The position numbers and the translations under genes are program-made. Under the pieces are notes generated by a model, which worked only from the letters and a program-made list of their open reading frames with translations, was not told where the DNA came from and made no database searches. DNA of 64,000 nucleotides from Pseudolysobacter antarcticus (GTDB lineage Bacteria; Pseudomonadota; Gammaproteobacteria; Xanthomonadales; Rhodanobacteraceae). The stretch is from positions 2,294,001-2,358,000 of the forward strand of contig NZ_CP035704.1 of assembly GCF_004168365.1 (NCBI RefSeq). Reading direction: 5' to 3'. Positions 17,384 through 26,361 of this stretch are shown one piece after another (position 1 is the stretch's first letter; each line of letters starts with the position of its first letter).

Positions 17384-18601
17384 TCACGCGTACGATCTCA
17401 GTAGCACGACGTTGCCACCTGTGCGGAGATTATCTAGGTAGTCGGCCCATGCCGACATCATCTTCCGGCGCTCAGTCAGGTGCGCGGTACGGTTGTAAGC
17501 GCGCCCATTTGGATCGCGAACGGCGTGCGCTAACTGGTGTTCGATGTAATCAGGGCGGAAGTGCAAAACTTCGTCCAGCACTGTGCGCGCCATCGCTCGG
17601 AAGCCGTGTCCAGTCATTTCGTCTTTTGCAAAACCCATACGCCGGAGGGCAGCGTTAACGGCGTTGTTGCTCATTGGGCGTGTGCGACTGCGCGCTCCCG
17701 GAAAGACATAGCGTCCACGCCCAGTGAGTGCGTGTAGTTCCCGCAGGGTGGCAATAGCTTGTGGCGCCAGAGGCACTAAGTGAGGCTGTCGCATCTTCAT
17801 GCGCGCTGCAGGGATATTCCAATCGCCAGCGTCAAGGTCGAATTCGGACCACTCAGCTTGCCGCAATTCGCCGGGACGGACGAACAACAACGGCGCAAGC
17901 CGAAGTGCGCTCTTGGTGACGAATGCGCCTGTGTATCCGTCTATCGCACGGAGAAGCGGGGCAATGCTCGCGGGTTCAGTTATCGCCGCGCGATGTGTTT
18001 CGTTAACCGGGGGCAGGGCACCCTTCAAATCCGTCGCGGGGTTTCGCTCGGAGCGGCCGGTCGCGATCGCATATCGGAGCACTTGCCCGCAGTTCTGAAG
18101 AACGCGGTGTGCGGATTCAATGGCGCCACGTGCGACCACGCGATTCACAGTTGTTAGCAGTTCCTTGGCGCTCAATTCGCCGATTGGCTTTGCGCCGATC
18201 CACGGGAAAACATCATTTTCCAGTCGCAACATGATTCGACTCGCGTGATCTTCTACCCATGCTTTCGATTGCTTCACATGCCACTCGCGTGCGACGACCT
18301 CAAAACTGTTTGCAGAACGTTCGACGCCCGCCGCCTTCTCGGCCTTTCGGTGTTCGCTTGGGTCAACACCAGAGGCGAGCAGCTTGCGTGCCGTGGCGCG
18401 CTTTTCGCGTGCATCAGCGAGCCCAGTTTCCGGGTATGTGCCAAGGCTTAGGCGCTTCTCCTTATTTGCGTGGCGGTACTTCAACCGCCACCACTTGCCT
18501 CCTTTCGGGGAGATTTCCAAATACAAGCCGCCGCCATCAAATAGGCGGCGAGCTTTGGCTTCGGGTTTGGCTTTGCGAATCGCAGTGTCTGTCAGGGCCA
18601 T
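17384..18601 (-). CDS. P4-type tyrosine site-specific integrase
   Basis: The 405-residue protein has an N-terminal arm-binding domain (DUF4102: ALTDTAIRKAKPEAKARRLFDGGGLYLEI), a core-binding domain (about 100-190) and a C-terminal catalytic domain with R242 (RPGEL), H332 and R335 (GHGFR), H359 (QLAHAV) and nucleophile Y369 (GRAYNR). It inserts the island into the 3' end of ssrA; its 5' end lies only 166 bp from the tmRNA 3' end, as usual for this class. Putative arm sites overlap its promoter region, implying autoregulation. The catalytic set is complete. Confidence 0.96.
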   Translation of the reverse strand: MALTDTAIRKAKPEAKARRLFDGGGLYLEISPKGGKWWRLKYRHANKEKRLSLGTYPETGLADAREKRATARKLLASGVDPSEHRKAEKAAGVERSANSFEVVAREWHVKQSKAWVEDHASRIMLRLENDVFPWIGAKPIGELSAKELLTTVNRVVARGAIESAHRVLQNCGQVLRYAIATGRSERNPATDLKGALPPVNETHRAAITEPASIAPLLRAIDGYTGAFVTKSALRLAPLLFVRPGELRQAEWSEFDLDAGDWNIPAARMKMRQPHLVPLAPQAIATLRELHALTGRGRYVFPGARSRTRPMSNNAVNAALRRMGFAKDEMTGHGFRAMARTVLDEVLHFRPDYIEHQLAHAVRDPNGRAYNRTAHLTERRKMMSAWADYLDNLRTGGNVVLLRSYA

Positions 18602-18604
18602 TTT

Positions 18605-18663
18605 GGGGGCAACTCACTCGGAAGGTGGGAAGGTTGCCCCTAATCCTGCCCCCAGTTGCCCCC
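18605..18663. promoter_or_regulatory. Putative integrase arm-type site cluster (right)
   Basis: GGGGGCAAC at 18605-18613, GTTGCCCC at 18633-18640, TGCCCCC at 18647-18653 and GTTGCCCCC at 18655-18663 lie between the integrase start and the att repeat. The same motif occurs beside the distal att repeat. They probably bind the integrase N-terminal domain and could also repress int transcription. Inference from repetition and position. Confidence 0.5.
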
Positions 18664-18697
18664 GGATTGCAATAGCTGCCGTCGGACTGCAATGGAC

Positions 18698-18733
18698 AAA
18701 AAAAGGCCGGAACCCTTATTCGACAAGGAATTT
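18698..18733 (-). terminator. Rho-independent terminator of ssrA
   Basis: On the minus strand, stem AAGGCCGGAA / TTCCGGCCTT is followed by a T-run (the A-run at 18698-18704 on the plus strand), about 35 nt downstream of the tmRNA CCA end. The same hairpin, slightly degraded, is present in the distal att repeat. Confidence 0.8.
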
Positions 18734-18785
18734 CCGGCCTTCGTTGGACTTGCTTGGACTACTAATTGGTGGAGGCGGGGGGAAT
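18698..18785. repeat. Proximal att repeat at the ssrA 3' end
   Basis: This copy of the direct repeat matches 9638-9727 and spans the intact 3' end of ssrA plus its terminator. Together the repeats bracket about 9.06 kb, the predicted excisable unit. Confidence 0.88.
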
Positions 18786-19117
18786 TGAACCCCCGTCCGA
18801 AAGTCCTACGTCCTCGGTACTACATGCTTAGCACGCTCATTTGATGTCACATTCGGCAGTCCGAGTGGCTAGGCTGTCCGAACATCAGTCTGTAGTTTTA
18901 GACGCTGCACGCCAGACGAGTGCAGCGGCGATCCTGTGATAATGACCTGAACATCCCCGAGCACAGGGACAAAGGGGTTCAGGGCTTAGGCCTTAAGCGG
19001 CCAGTGCGTAGTTGTCGTCGTTGGCAACTATAATTTTGCAGCTGGATTAACGAGGAAAGCTACCCCCTCGGCATGCACCCAGTGATTTCGTAACCCCCGT
19101 CGAAGCCGATCGCCCCC
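18767..19117 (-). ncRNA. ssrA: Transfer-messenger RNA (tmRNA)
   Basis: The gene product is about 351 nt and rescues stalled ribosomes together with SmpB. The 5' end GGGGGCG (19117 downwards) pairs with CGCCTCC before the encoded CCA end at 18767-18769, forming the alanine-type acceptor stem; GGTTCAATTCC provides the T arm. The resume frame at 19025-18993 reads ANDDNYALAA followed by TAA. The gene has the one-piece form. Its 3' end is the attachment site of the adjacent island, which restores the sequence intact. Confidence 0.97.
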
Positions 19118-19143
19118 GTGGAATCATTGTTTCACCGCGACAG

Positions 19144-19173
19144 TATATATGGGTACGCGCTGCATTGCTTCAA
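19144..19173 (-). promoter_or_regulatory. Probable ssrA promoter
   Basis: On the minus strand, TTGAAG (19173-19168) and TATATA (19149-19144) are separated by 18 bp, about 27 bp upstream of the mature tmRNA 5' end. That leaves a short leader for RNase P processing. Confidence 0.5.
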
Positions 19174-19334
19174 GGTTTGCGCTGCTTCGATCGAAGGCGG
19201 TGCGAAAGATCCAATGCTTGCTCGCCAATGAATGGGATGTGGATGGCTGCGCATCGCGTCAACGTATCGTTGGTCGTCGCGTTCTTGCGTAGGCGATTCA
19301 AAATTTCCCAAACTCGTTCAAGCAGGAGACGCTC

Positions 19335-19913
19335 ATGAAATTGCATACGACTATGATGACCAGCGCCCTTTGCGCGCTGCTCGCCGCGCCGGTTTTTGCA
19401 CAGACGGCAGGTACCGAAGTGCAACGCGATACACAACAACAGCAGCGCATCGAGCAAGGATTGAAATCCGGCGAGCTGAGCACAGGCGAGGCCGCACGTC
19501 TGGAAAAAGGCGAAGCGCATGTCGATCACATGGAGGCGCGAGATATGAAAAACGGTTCCCTGTCGCCGACAGAGCAGGCGCATATCCAGAACGCGCAGAA
19601 TCGTGAGAGTGCGGCGATAACCAACGATAAACACAATGGCATTACCGGCAATCCGAATTCGGCATCTTCACAACGCATGCAGGCCGATGTGCAGCGCAAC
19701 GTGAATCAGCAGCAGCGCATCGAGAACGGCATCAACTCGGGGCAGCTGAACAATCATCAGGTGGGTGCGCTCGAGCGCGGGCAGAAGCATATCGATAATG
19801 CCGAAGCGCGCTCCGGCAAGAATGGACATGTCTCGGCTGCAGAGCAGGCGAAAATTCAGAGCCGCGAAAATCACCAGAGCAAACGCATCGAGCACAAGAA
19901 GCAGGATCAATGA
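19335..19913 (+). CDS. Exported protein with two homologous repeats, function unknown
   Basis: The 192-residue protein has a signal peptide (MKLHTTMMTSALCALLAAPVFA, cleavage near 22). The mature part consists of two related blocks of about 65-70 residues: VQRDTQQQQRIEQGLKSGEL to AQNRESAAI, and VQRNVNQQQRIENGINSGQL to SRENHQSKRI, joined by NDKHNGITGNPNS. Each block is hydrophilic and helical, with acidic and His residues (HVDHMEARD, HIDNAEARS) that could bind metal. The block is reminiscent of conserved uncharacterised proteins of Proteobacteria. It lies between ssrA and smpB but on the opposite strand, so no link to trans-translation is implied. Confidence 0.8.
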   Translation: MKLHTTMMTSALCALLAAPVFAQTAGTEVQRDTQQQQRIEQGLKSGELSTGEAARLEKGEAHVDHMEARDMKNGSLSPTEQAHIQNAQNRESAAITNDKHNGITGNPNSASSQRMQADVQRNVNQQQRIENGINSGQLNNHQVGALERGQKHIDNAEARSGKNGHVSAAEQAKIQSRENHQSKRIEHKKQDQ

Positions 19914-19942
19914 CGTTGGCCGGGTTTATCGATAAATCGAAA

Positions 19943-19975
19943 AGGCAGGCCTGAGAAATTGGGCCTGTTTTTTTC
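19943..19975. terminator. Rho-independent terminator between convergent genes
   Basis: Stem CAGGCC (19946-19951) and GGCCTG with an approximately 10-nt loop is followed by seven T. It ends the exported-protein gene. The A-rich 5' side may also serve smpB from the other strand. Confidence 0.8.
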
Positions 19976-20035
19976 GAGCGGAGTAGGGGTTGATGCACGA
20001 CGGTGGTTCGATTCTCGCCACCGTCGCAATCCCGA

Positions 20036-20515
20036 TTATCGCACGCGCATCACGCGTTGTTTTTCTCGATTCCAATCGCGCTCTTTTTCGGTCGAACGCT
20101 TGTCGTGTTCCTGCTTGCCGCGGGCGACGCCGATTTCGAGTTTGACCTTGTTGTGTTTCCAGTACATCGCGGTGGGAATAAGCGTATAGCCCTTGCGTTC
20201 GACCGCGCCGAGCAACTCGTCGATTTCCTTGCGATGCAGCAGCAATTTGCGGGTGCGCCGATCGTCGGCGATGACATGTGTCGATGCCGATATCAGTGGT
20301 GGAATCGAGGCGCCGAACAGGAACAGTTCGCCGTCCTTGAGCATCGCATAACTTTCCGCGAGACTGATTCTGCCTTCGCGCAGACTTTTGACTTCCCAGC
20401 CTTGTAGCGCGACGCCGGCTTCGTAGCGATCTTCGATGTAATACTCGTGTCGCGCGCGTTTGTTCAGCGCGATCGTGCTGTCGACCGTTTTGGATTTTTC
20501 TTTACTGGTAGCCAT
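20036..20515 (-). CDS. smpB: SsrA-binding protein SmpB
   Basis: The 159-residue protein binds the tRNA-like part of tmRNA and places it in the ribosomal A site during trans-translation. The OB-like core is seen as [49 protein letters not shown] and [15 protein letters not shown]; the basic C-terminal tail ([22 protein letters not shown]) inserts in the mRNA channel. Length is normal. It lies about 0.9 kb from ssrA on the same strand. Confidence 0.98.
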   Translation of the reverse strand: MATSKEKSKTVDSTIALNKRARHEYYIEDRYEAGVALQGWEVKSLREGRISLAESYAMLKDGELFLFGASIPPLISASTHVIADDRRTRKLLLHRKEIDELLGAVERKGYTLIPTAMYWKHNKVKLEIGVARGKQEHDKRSTEKERDWNREKQRVMRVR

Positions 20516-20614
20516 GTGACAATAAGCTTCGTTCTAGAATGAGATCATCGTCGCGTGTTGCGGCGGATGGCGGGGCATTGTTGCAGATATGAGCTACTTA
20601 CGCGGAAATGATTC

Positions 20615-21046
20615 GTGATAAAAATCAGACGCAGCGCGCTGGTACGTTACAGTGCGGAACAGATGTTCGATCTGGTCAACGATGTGCAAGCCTACCCGAA
20701 GCGTTTTTCGTGGAGCGCCGGTGCGCAGGTTCTGGCAAGCGACGAACAATCGCTTACCGCGCGGCTGGAGCTGCGCATGGTCGGACTGACCCAAGCATTT
20801 ACCACGCGCAATGTTCTCGAACGTCCCGAGCGCATCACCATGAATCTGGTCGAGGGGCCATTTCGTCAACTCACCGGCATCTGGACTTTCAGCGCGCTCG
20901 GTACGCAAGGTTGCAAGGTTGCGTTGTCGCTGGATTTTGAATTTTCGGGCCGATTGCTTGGCTCGGCATTGAGACTCGGTTTTCAAGGAATCGCAGATCG
21001 TCTGGTGGACGATTTTTGCAGCGAGGCAGCGCGTATTTATGCGTGA
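20615..21046 (+). CDS. ratA: RatA-type ubiquinone-binding START/COQ10 family protein
   Basis: The 143-residue protein has a polyketide cyclase/START fold: IRRSALVRYSAEQMFDLVNDVQAYPKRFSWSAGAQVL at the N-terminus and GIWTFSALGTQGCKVALSLDFEF in the centre. The start is a GTG at 20615; no strong ribosome-binding site is seen. E. coli RatA was described as a toxin blocking 70S assembly, while the family (COQ10-like) binds ubiquinone; which role applies here is open. It overlaps rnfH by 8 bp, the usual ratA-rnfH arrangement next to smpB. Confidence 0.9.
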   Translation: MIKIRRSALVRYSAEQMFDLVNDVQAYPKRFSWSAGAQVLASDEQSLTARLELRMVGLTQAFTTRNVLERPERITMNLVEGPFRQLTGIWTFSALGTQGCKVALSLDFEFSGRLLGSALRLGFQGIADRLVDDFCSEAARIYA

Positions 21047-21344
21047 AAAAACGCTGGCAACCATCCGTATCGAAATCGCTTATGCCGACCTAGAACGACA
21101 AGTTCTGCAGACGCTGGAAATATCGCTCGGCAGCACCGTGGCCGATGCCTTGCACATAAGCGGTATCGCCAACACGCTGGGCGATGCCGCAATCAGCGCA
21201 GATCGCATCGGCATCTTCAGCCAGCCAGTGGAACTCGATACGCGTCTGCGCGATGGCGATCGCATCGAAATCTATCGCGTGCTGCGCGCTGACCCTAAGG
21301 AGTCGCGCCGTCGCCGTGCACGCGACAGCGCAATCAAAACTTAG
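21039..21344 (+). CDS. rnfH: RnfH family ubiquitin-like protein
   Basis: The 101-residue beta-grasp protein (RIEIAYADLERQVLQTLEISLGSTVADALHISGI and LRDGDRIEIYRVLRADPKESRRRRA) is the UPF0125/RnfH family. Its biochemical role is unknown; the ratA-rnfH pair is conserved in gammaproteobacteria. It starts inside ratA and ends in a 4-bp convergent overlap with bamE. Confidence 0.92.
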   Translation: MREKTLATIRIEIAYADLERQVLQTLEISLGSTVADALHISGIANTLGDAAISADRIGIFSQPVELDTRLRDGDRIEIYRVLRADPKESRRRRARDSAIKT

Positions 21345-21775
21345 CTCTGGCCGGTATCACCGCCGCCGCCACGTTTTTTCTTGTCTTCGTCGGGGCGTTT
21401 TTCATCCGGATACTGACGCTTGTATTTGGTTGCGTCCTTGATCAGCTGATCGGCGTCTTCGGAGAAATAGTCGCCGTCGATACTGACCAGCGCATCGTTC
21501 TCGAAATGCAGCGTGAGATCCTTGGTTTCCATCTTGCTGCGGCCGCGGCGGATGCTGGAAATATAGTCCCAGCGATTCTGCTCAAACGGGCTGACCAGCG
21601 CTGGCGATCCCATCACCAGCGTTACCTGGCGCTTGGTCATGCCGGGCTTGAGCGATTCCACCAGCGTCTTGTTGAGCAGATTGCCTTGCTGAATATCGAG
21701 CTTGTAGAGAAATCCGCAACCGGACAAAGAAGCAGCAATCAGGGTGCAAGCGAGCAGTCGGGTAAGCGTGATCAT
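21341..21775 (-). CDS. bamE: Outer-membrane assembly lipoprotein BamE
   Basis: BamE (SmpA/OmlA) is the small lipoprotein of the BAM complex that folds outer-membrane beta-barrels. The start at 21775 gives a canonical lipoprotein signal (MITLTRLLACTLIAASLSGC); the longer frame from 21814 does not. The fold signature is LKPGMTKRQVTLVMGSPALVSPFEQNRWDYISSIRRGRSK, followed by a Lys/Asp/Gly-rich tail longer than in E. coli. It is divergent from fur, the arrangement seen for omlA/fur in pseudomonads and xanthomonads. Confidence 0.95.
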   Translation of the reverse strand: MITLTRLLACTLIAASLSGCGFLYKLDIQQGNLLNKTLVESLKPGMTKRQVTLVMGSPALVSPFEQNRWDYISSIRRGRSKMETKDLTLHFENDALVSIDGDYFSEDADQLIKDATKYKRQYPDEKRPDEDKKKRGGGGDTGQS

Positions 21776-21875
21776 CGAGAAGTCCGGGCAAGCGTCAAGC
21801 CGCGAATGATACACTAGACGCTCATTTACGCGAGGTTAACCGCGCAGCGCTGAACGACTTTTCCGAGGTGACTTG

Positions 21876-22283
21876 ATGGAAACACAAAATCTGCGCAAGG
21901 CTGGCCTGAAAGTCACGCATCCGCGCATGCGCATTCTGGAGATTCTCGAAGCCTCCGATGGCAAACACATGACCGCTGAAGACATCTACCGGCATCTGTT
22001 GCAGCATGAAGACGATATCGGCCTCGCCACCGTTTATCGTGTGCTGACCCAGTTCGAGGCAGCGGGGCTGGTGGCCAAACACAATTTTGAGAGTGGTCAG
22101 GCGGTATTCGAACTCGAACGCGGCAAACACCACGATCATATGGTCGATGTGGAAAGCGGCAAGGTGATCGAGTTCGTCGATGAAGAGATCGAACGGCTGC
22201 AGCGTGAAATCGCCGAAAAACACGGCTACCATCTCGAAGATCACAGCTTGGTGCTTTACGTACGACCAAAGAAAAAGAAGTAG
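21876..22283 (+). CDS. fur: Ferric uptake regulator Fur
   Basis: The 135-residue protein starts at ATG 21876 with GAGGTG upstream; a TTG one codon earlier is less likely. The N-terminal winged helix ends in GLATVYRVLTQFEAAGLVAKHNF. The metal-sensing dimerisation domain has GKHHDHMVDVESGKVIEFVDEEIE. The CxxC of E. coli Fur is absent, as in Pseudomonas Fur. With Fe(II) it represses iron acquisition genes. The 100-bp region shared with bamE probably carries both promoters. Confidence 0.97.
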   Translation: METQNLRKAGLKVTHPRMRILEILEASDGKHMTAEDIYRHLLQHEDDIGLATVYRVLTQFEAAGLVAKHNFESGQAVFELERGKHHDHMVDVESGKVIEFVDEEIERLQREIAEKHGYHLEDHSLVLYVRPKKKK

Positions 22284-22332
22284 GGCGACGTTCGCTTTAT
22301 CAATTCGCGCTGATCAAATCGGCCGCAATAAA

Positions 22333-22357
22333 AATGGCCGCTTGCGGCGGCCATTAA
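22333..22357. terminator. Probable terminator downstream of fur
   Basis: A strong GC stem, ATGGCCGC / GGCGGCCAT with a TTGC loop, stands between an A-run and TTAAT. It lies between fur and the opposing tRNA gene and could stop both transcripts. Confidence 0.6.
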
Positions 22358-22377
22358 TACTAGCTGGATCTTTGGAT

Positions 22378-22454
22378 TGGTCGGGGAGACAAGATTCGAA
22401 CTTGCGACTTCTACCTCCCGAAGGTAGCGCTCTACCAGACTGAGCTACACCCCG
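22378..22454 (-). tRNA. tRNA-Pro (anticodon CGG)
   Basis: 77 nt on the minus strand. It starts CGGGGTGTAGCTCAG, has the anticodon arm CTACC-TTCGGGA-GGTAG with CGG in the loop, T-arm GTTCGAAT and an encoded CCA at 22380-22378. It reads CCG codons. The acceptor stem has one U-U mismatch (position 6). From its 5' end to hisS (22455-22744) I see no gene. Confidence 0.93.
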
Positions 22455-22744
22455 ACACGGAAAGATTTGCAGCGAGCCGCGAATGATACCGGCGAGCGCC
22501 ATGCTTGGCAATAACGGACGCATATTTTCGTGCGACAGGAATCGCGCGCGATTTCGGCGCATCGCGGTAAAGCCAATCTGCTAGGCTATGCGCCCTCGGT
22601 CTCGGCGCCTGCTGCTCACTTTGCCGAAGAGTAAGGTAGTCAGGGTCGAACGGACGCATTCCGCGCAGCGCTTGCCGCGCGTGGAGCGATTAAACTTTCT
22701 CGGCGAAAGCCATTCAAAAACCGGAACTAGCCAACGAGGATTGC

Positions 22745-24124
22745 ATGGCATTGACCACCGCCCGCACCATGCCTGGTGTGATGGAGCTGTTACCGCTCGA
22801 TCAGATTGCGTTTCAAGACATGCTGGATACGATCCGGCGCACTTATGAGCGTTTCGGTTTTCTGCCGATCGAAACTCCGGTGATAGAATTCACCGATGTG
22901 CTGCTGACCAAGACCGGTGGCGAGACCGAGCGCCAGGTTTATTTTGTGCAATCCACCGGTAGCCTGAAGCAGGGCGACGAGCCGGATCTCGCGTTGCGTT
23001 TCGATCTGACCGTGCCGCTCGCGCGTTACGTCGCCGAGCATGAGCGCTCGTTGAGTTTTCCGTTTCGGCGCTACCAGATGCAGCGCGTCTATCGCGGCGA
23101 GTCGGCACAGCGCGGACGCTTCCGCGAGTTTTATCAGGCCGACATCGACGTCATCGGCAAGGACGCTTTGTCGATTCGCTACGACGCCGAATTACCGGCG
23201 GTGATCTACAGCGTATTCCGCGATCTCAAGATTGGTCCGTTCACGATTCAGTTGAACAATCGCAAGATCATGCGCGGCTTTTTCGAGGGCCTCGGCATCA
23301 CCGATGGCGAACAGCAGACTTTGGTGCTGCGTGAGGTCGACAAGCTCGACAAACGCGGCGCCGGACATGTGCGTGAAACCTTGACCGGTGAGTCGTTCGC
23401 CCTGAGTGCCGAAGTGGCACAGAAAATTCTCGATCTCGTGCAGATTCGTTCGCACGGGCATGACGACGCACTGGCAAAGTTGGCCACGTTGGGGCAGGGA
23501 TCGGACACGTTCAATCAGGGCATCGCCGAGATGCACGAGGTGCTCACGTTGATTCGTGCGTTTGGTGTGCCCGAATCGCATTACATGCTGAATCTGTCGA
23601 TTGCGCGTGGCCTCGACTATTACACCGGCACGGTCTATGAAACCACGCTCAACGATCATCCGCAGATCGGTTCGATTTGCTCGGGTGGGCGTTATGAGAA
23701 TCTTGCGACGCATTACACCAAATCGCATTTGCCGGGTGTCGGTATTTCGATCGGCGCGACACGTCTGTTCTGGCAGTTGCGCGAAGCAAAATTGCTCGGC
23801 AGCGCGCAAAGCACAGTGCAGGTATTGGTTACGCAAATGGAAGAAGCATCGCTACCGATTTATCTCGAACTCGCGATGCAGTTACGCAACGCCGGTATCA
23901 ATACCGAAGCGGTAATGGAAGCCTCCAAGCTCGGCAAGCAGTTCAAATACGCGGACCGCGCCGGCATCCGCTTTGTGCTGGTGCTTGGCCCTGATGAAAT
24001 CGCCAAGGGCGCGGTCACGGTCAAGGATTTGCGCAAGGAAGATCAGTACGAAGTCTTGCGTGGCGACCTGATCAAGACCCTGCGTGTCGAACTCGAACAG
24101 GCTGCGGTAATGCCGTTGAGCTGA
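22745..24124 (+). CDS. hisS: Histidyl-tRNA synthetase
   Basis: The 459-residue class II synthetase charges tRNA-His. The catalytic core shows motif 2 [34 protein letters not shown], histidine motifs [13 protein letters not shown] and SGGRYENL, and a C-terminal anticodon-binding domain ([24 protein letters not shown]). Its N-terminus and insertions resemble the longer HisS type rather than E. coli HisS. In many relatives hisS sits between rodZ and yfgM; here it is about 15 kb away from that cluster, directly upstream of the ammonia-lyase gene. Confidence 0.97.
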   Translation: MALTTARTMPGVMELLPLDQIAFQDMLDTIRRTYERFGFLPIETPVIEFTDVLLTKTGGETERQVYFVQSTGSLKQGDEPDLALRFDLTVPLARYVAEHERSLSFPFRRYQMQRVYRGESAQRGRFREFYQADIDVIGKDALSIRYDAELPAVIYSVFRDLKIGPFTIQLNNRKIMRGFFEGLGITDGEQQTLVLREVDKLDKRGAGHVRETLTGESFALSAEVAQKILDLVQIRSHGHDDALAKLATLGQGSDTFNQGIAEMHEVLTLIRAFGVPESHYMLNLSIARGLDYYTGTVYETTLNDHPQIGSICSGGRYENLATHYTKSHLPGVGISIGATRLFWQLREAKLLGSAQSTVQVLVTQMEEASLPIYLELAMQLRNAGINTEAVMEASKLGKQFKYADRAGIRFVLVLGPDEIAKGAVTVKDLRKEDQYEVLRGDLIKTLRVELEQAAVMPLS

Positions 24125-24217
24125 AGCACGCCTGCCGCCTCTGAAAGCCGGTGGCGTATTTGATCGTCTGTGCCACGCGACCGCAAGTCGCGTCGTGAAA
24201 AATTTCTGGAATCGATA

Positions 24218-26167
24218 ATGTCTGAAGCGACGAAACAAATTCTGCTGACCGGCACCGACATGACGCGCCAGCAACTGGTCGATATCGCCAGTCGAAACTT
24301 CAACGTTGAGCTTGATACAACGCAGCTTGCAAACGTGCAACGCACTGCCGATTTTCTTGCCGAAAAAGTGCGCTGCGGCGAACCGATCTACGGCGTCACC
24401 ACCGGCTTCGGCAGCAACGCCGACAAATTGCTCGGTGCGCATCGCGCCCGCGACGAATTGCCGGGTGGCAATCCTGAAAAACGCGAAGGCACATTGCTCG
24501 AAGAGTTGCAGCATAACCTCGTGATTACCCATGCCGTAAACGTCGGAAAACCGTTCTCCACGGAAGTTGTGCGGGCGATGCTGGCAATCCGCATCAACAC
24601 GCTGATGCGTGGACATTCGGGCATTCGTGCATCGACGTTGCAGGCACTGGCCGAGTTGCTGAATCGCAATGTGATCCCGGTAATTCCGGAGAAAGGTTCG
24701 GTCGGCGCGAGCGGCGATCTTTCGCCGCTGTCGCATCTCGCGATCGTATTGCTCGGCGAAGGTGAAGCGTTTTACCAAGGCGAGCGTCTGCATGGCGGCG
24801 AAGCGTTGAAACGCGCTGGATTATCGCCGGTGCGTTTGTCGTTCAAGGAAGGCCTGGCGCTGAATAACGGCACCGCGCAGATGCTTGCGACGGCGGTGCT
24901 CGCGCTGGATAAACTCGAAACCTTGCTGGCGACAGCCGATCTCGCCGCGGCGATGACGCTCGACGCATTCGCTGGGCGTACCAGTGCGTTCGCCGAAAAA
25001 GTGCATGCGTTGCGCCCGCATCCGGGGCAGGTCGAAACCGCGAAGAATATGCGCGCGCTGTTGCAAGGCTCGACCCTCGCAGATATTCCTTACCATCTCG
25101 TGCCGCGATTCCGCACCTGGCTCGCCGATTCATGGACGCAGGCCGAGGATCAACAGCATCGTTTTGATATCGCCTGGGATTATGTGCCGGTCGGTCAGCG
25201 TCACGGCAAAGAGGCGTTTTATGCGCGCTTCATGCCGTTCAAGGGCGGCAAGAAACATCAGCCACAGGATGCGTATTGCCTGCGCTGCGTGCCGCAGGTG
25301 CATGGTGCGGTGCGCGATGCGGTCGATCAAGCGTGTCGCGTCATTGATATCGAGCTTAATGCAGTTACCGACAATCCGCTGATTTTTCCCGATGTACAAG
25401 GACGTACAAGTGCCGCGGGCGCAGGATGCGCAGGAGCGGTCGATGCCGAAGATGCGCTTGTAATCGAGGATCAAGTAATCTCCGCCGGGCATTTCCACGG
25501 CATGCCGCTGGCTCTGGCGATGAGTTATATCAAGGCCGCGATTCCTGTACTCGCGAGCATTTCCGAGCGGCGTTTGAACAAGCTGGTTGATCCGGCCACG
25601 AACGACGGTTTGCCGGCCTTCCTGATCGGCAACGAAGACGCTACCGACTCCGGTTTCATGATCGTGCAGTACACCGCAGCCGCTCTCGTCAATGATCTGG
25701 CGACGCGCGCGCATCCGGCCTCGGTGTATTCGATTCCGACATCGGCAAATGCCGAAGATCATGTCTCGATGGGCGCCAACGAAGCGCGGCATGTACTGGA
25801 AATGACCGAGGATCTGAGTCACGTTTTGGCGATGGAACTCTACACGGCGGCGCAGGCGCTGGAATATCGCCAGGACATGTTGAACGCAGCGCGTACGCTC
25901 GCGGCACGCGGCGATTGTGCGGCTTTGATCAGCAAGATTCATGGCGCGCCTGCGCCGGGTCATGCCTTGTATGCGCAGTTTGAATCCGAGGTACAGCAAC
26001 TGATGGACGCGCTCGCGAATGCGGGGCAATTCCACGCCGGCGACGCAGTGCAGGCGGCATTGGCGCGCATTCGTCAGCAGATTTCCTTCATGCCACGAGA
26101 TCGCGCGATGGATGGGGATATCCGCGCAATTACCGCCTTGGTCGCTTCCGGCGAATTGGTGCGCTGA
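24218..26167 (+). CDS. MIO-type histidine/aromatic amino acid ammonia-lyase (long form)
   Basis: The enzyme removes ammonia from histidine or an aromatic amino acid, giving urocanate- or cinnamate-type products. The MIO cofactor triad A164-S165-G166 is in GSVGASGDLSPLSHLA; other motifs are YGVTTGFGS, FHGMPLA, ISERRLNKLVDP and NAEDHVSMG. The start at 24218 (MSEATKQ) is preferred over the 24170 extension. At 649 residues it is well over 100 longer than typical HutH; extra segments follow TTGFGS and lie between PHPGQ and the CLRC..PQVHG motif. No hutU/I/G genes are nearby, so substrate is uncertain. Confidence 0.85.
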   Translation: MSEATKQILLTGTDMTRQQLVDIASRNFNVELDTTQLANVQRTADFLAEKVRCGEPIYGVTTGFGSNADKLLGAHRARDELPGGNPEKREGTLLEELQHNLVITHAVNVGKPFSTEVVRAMLAIRINTLMRGHSGIRASTLQALAELLNRNVIPVIPEKGSVGASGDLSPLSHLAIVLLGEGEAFYQGERLHGGEALKRAGLSPVRLSFKEGLALNNGTAQMLATAVLALDKLETLLATADLAAAMTLDAFAGRTSAFAEKVHALRPHPGQVETAKNMRALLQGSTLADIPYHLVPRFRTWLADSWTQAEDQQHRFDIAWDYVPVGQRHGKEAFYARFMPFKGGKKHQPQDAYCLRCVPQVHGAVRDAVDQACRVIDIELNAVTDNPLIFPDVQGRTSAAGAGCAGAVDAEDALVIEDQVISAGHFHGMPLALAMSYIKAAIPVLASISERRLNKLVDPATNDGLPAFLIGNEDATDSGFMIVQYTAAALVNDLATRAHPASVYSIPTSANAEDHVSMGANEARHVLEMTEDLSHVLAMELYTAAQALEYRQDMLNAARTLAARGDCAALISKIHGAPAPGHALYAQFESEVQQLMDALANAGQFHAGDAVQAALARIRQQISFMPRDRAMDGDIRAITALVASGELVR

Positions 26168-26361
26168 TAACCGCGTCGATTGCTATGGGACAACATGGCG
26201 GATCGATTGCGGAATACGCGATTGCCATTTGCCAGATAAAACGCGACCGATTCGGCGGATTTGAAACCAGTCGGGCAGATTGCGCGCGCTTCATGCGATA
26301 ATGGCCGCTTTTGCGGTGTCGGCATTGGCTCTGCAGCACGTCGACATATCATCAGGTATAC

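Noticed and set aside
24170-24217. Extended start for the ammonia-lyase
   Set aside because: It adds an Arg/Lys-rich segment unlike family N-termini; MSEATKQ at 24218 is a normal beginning.
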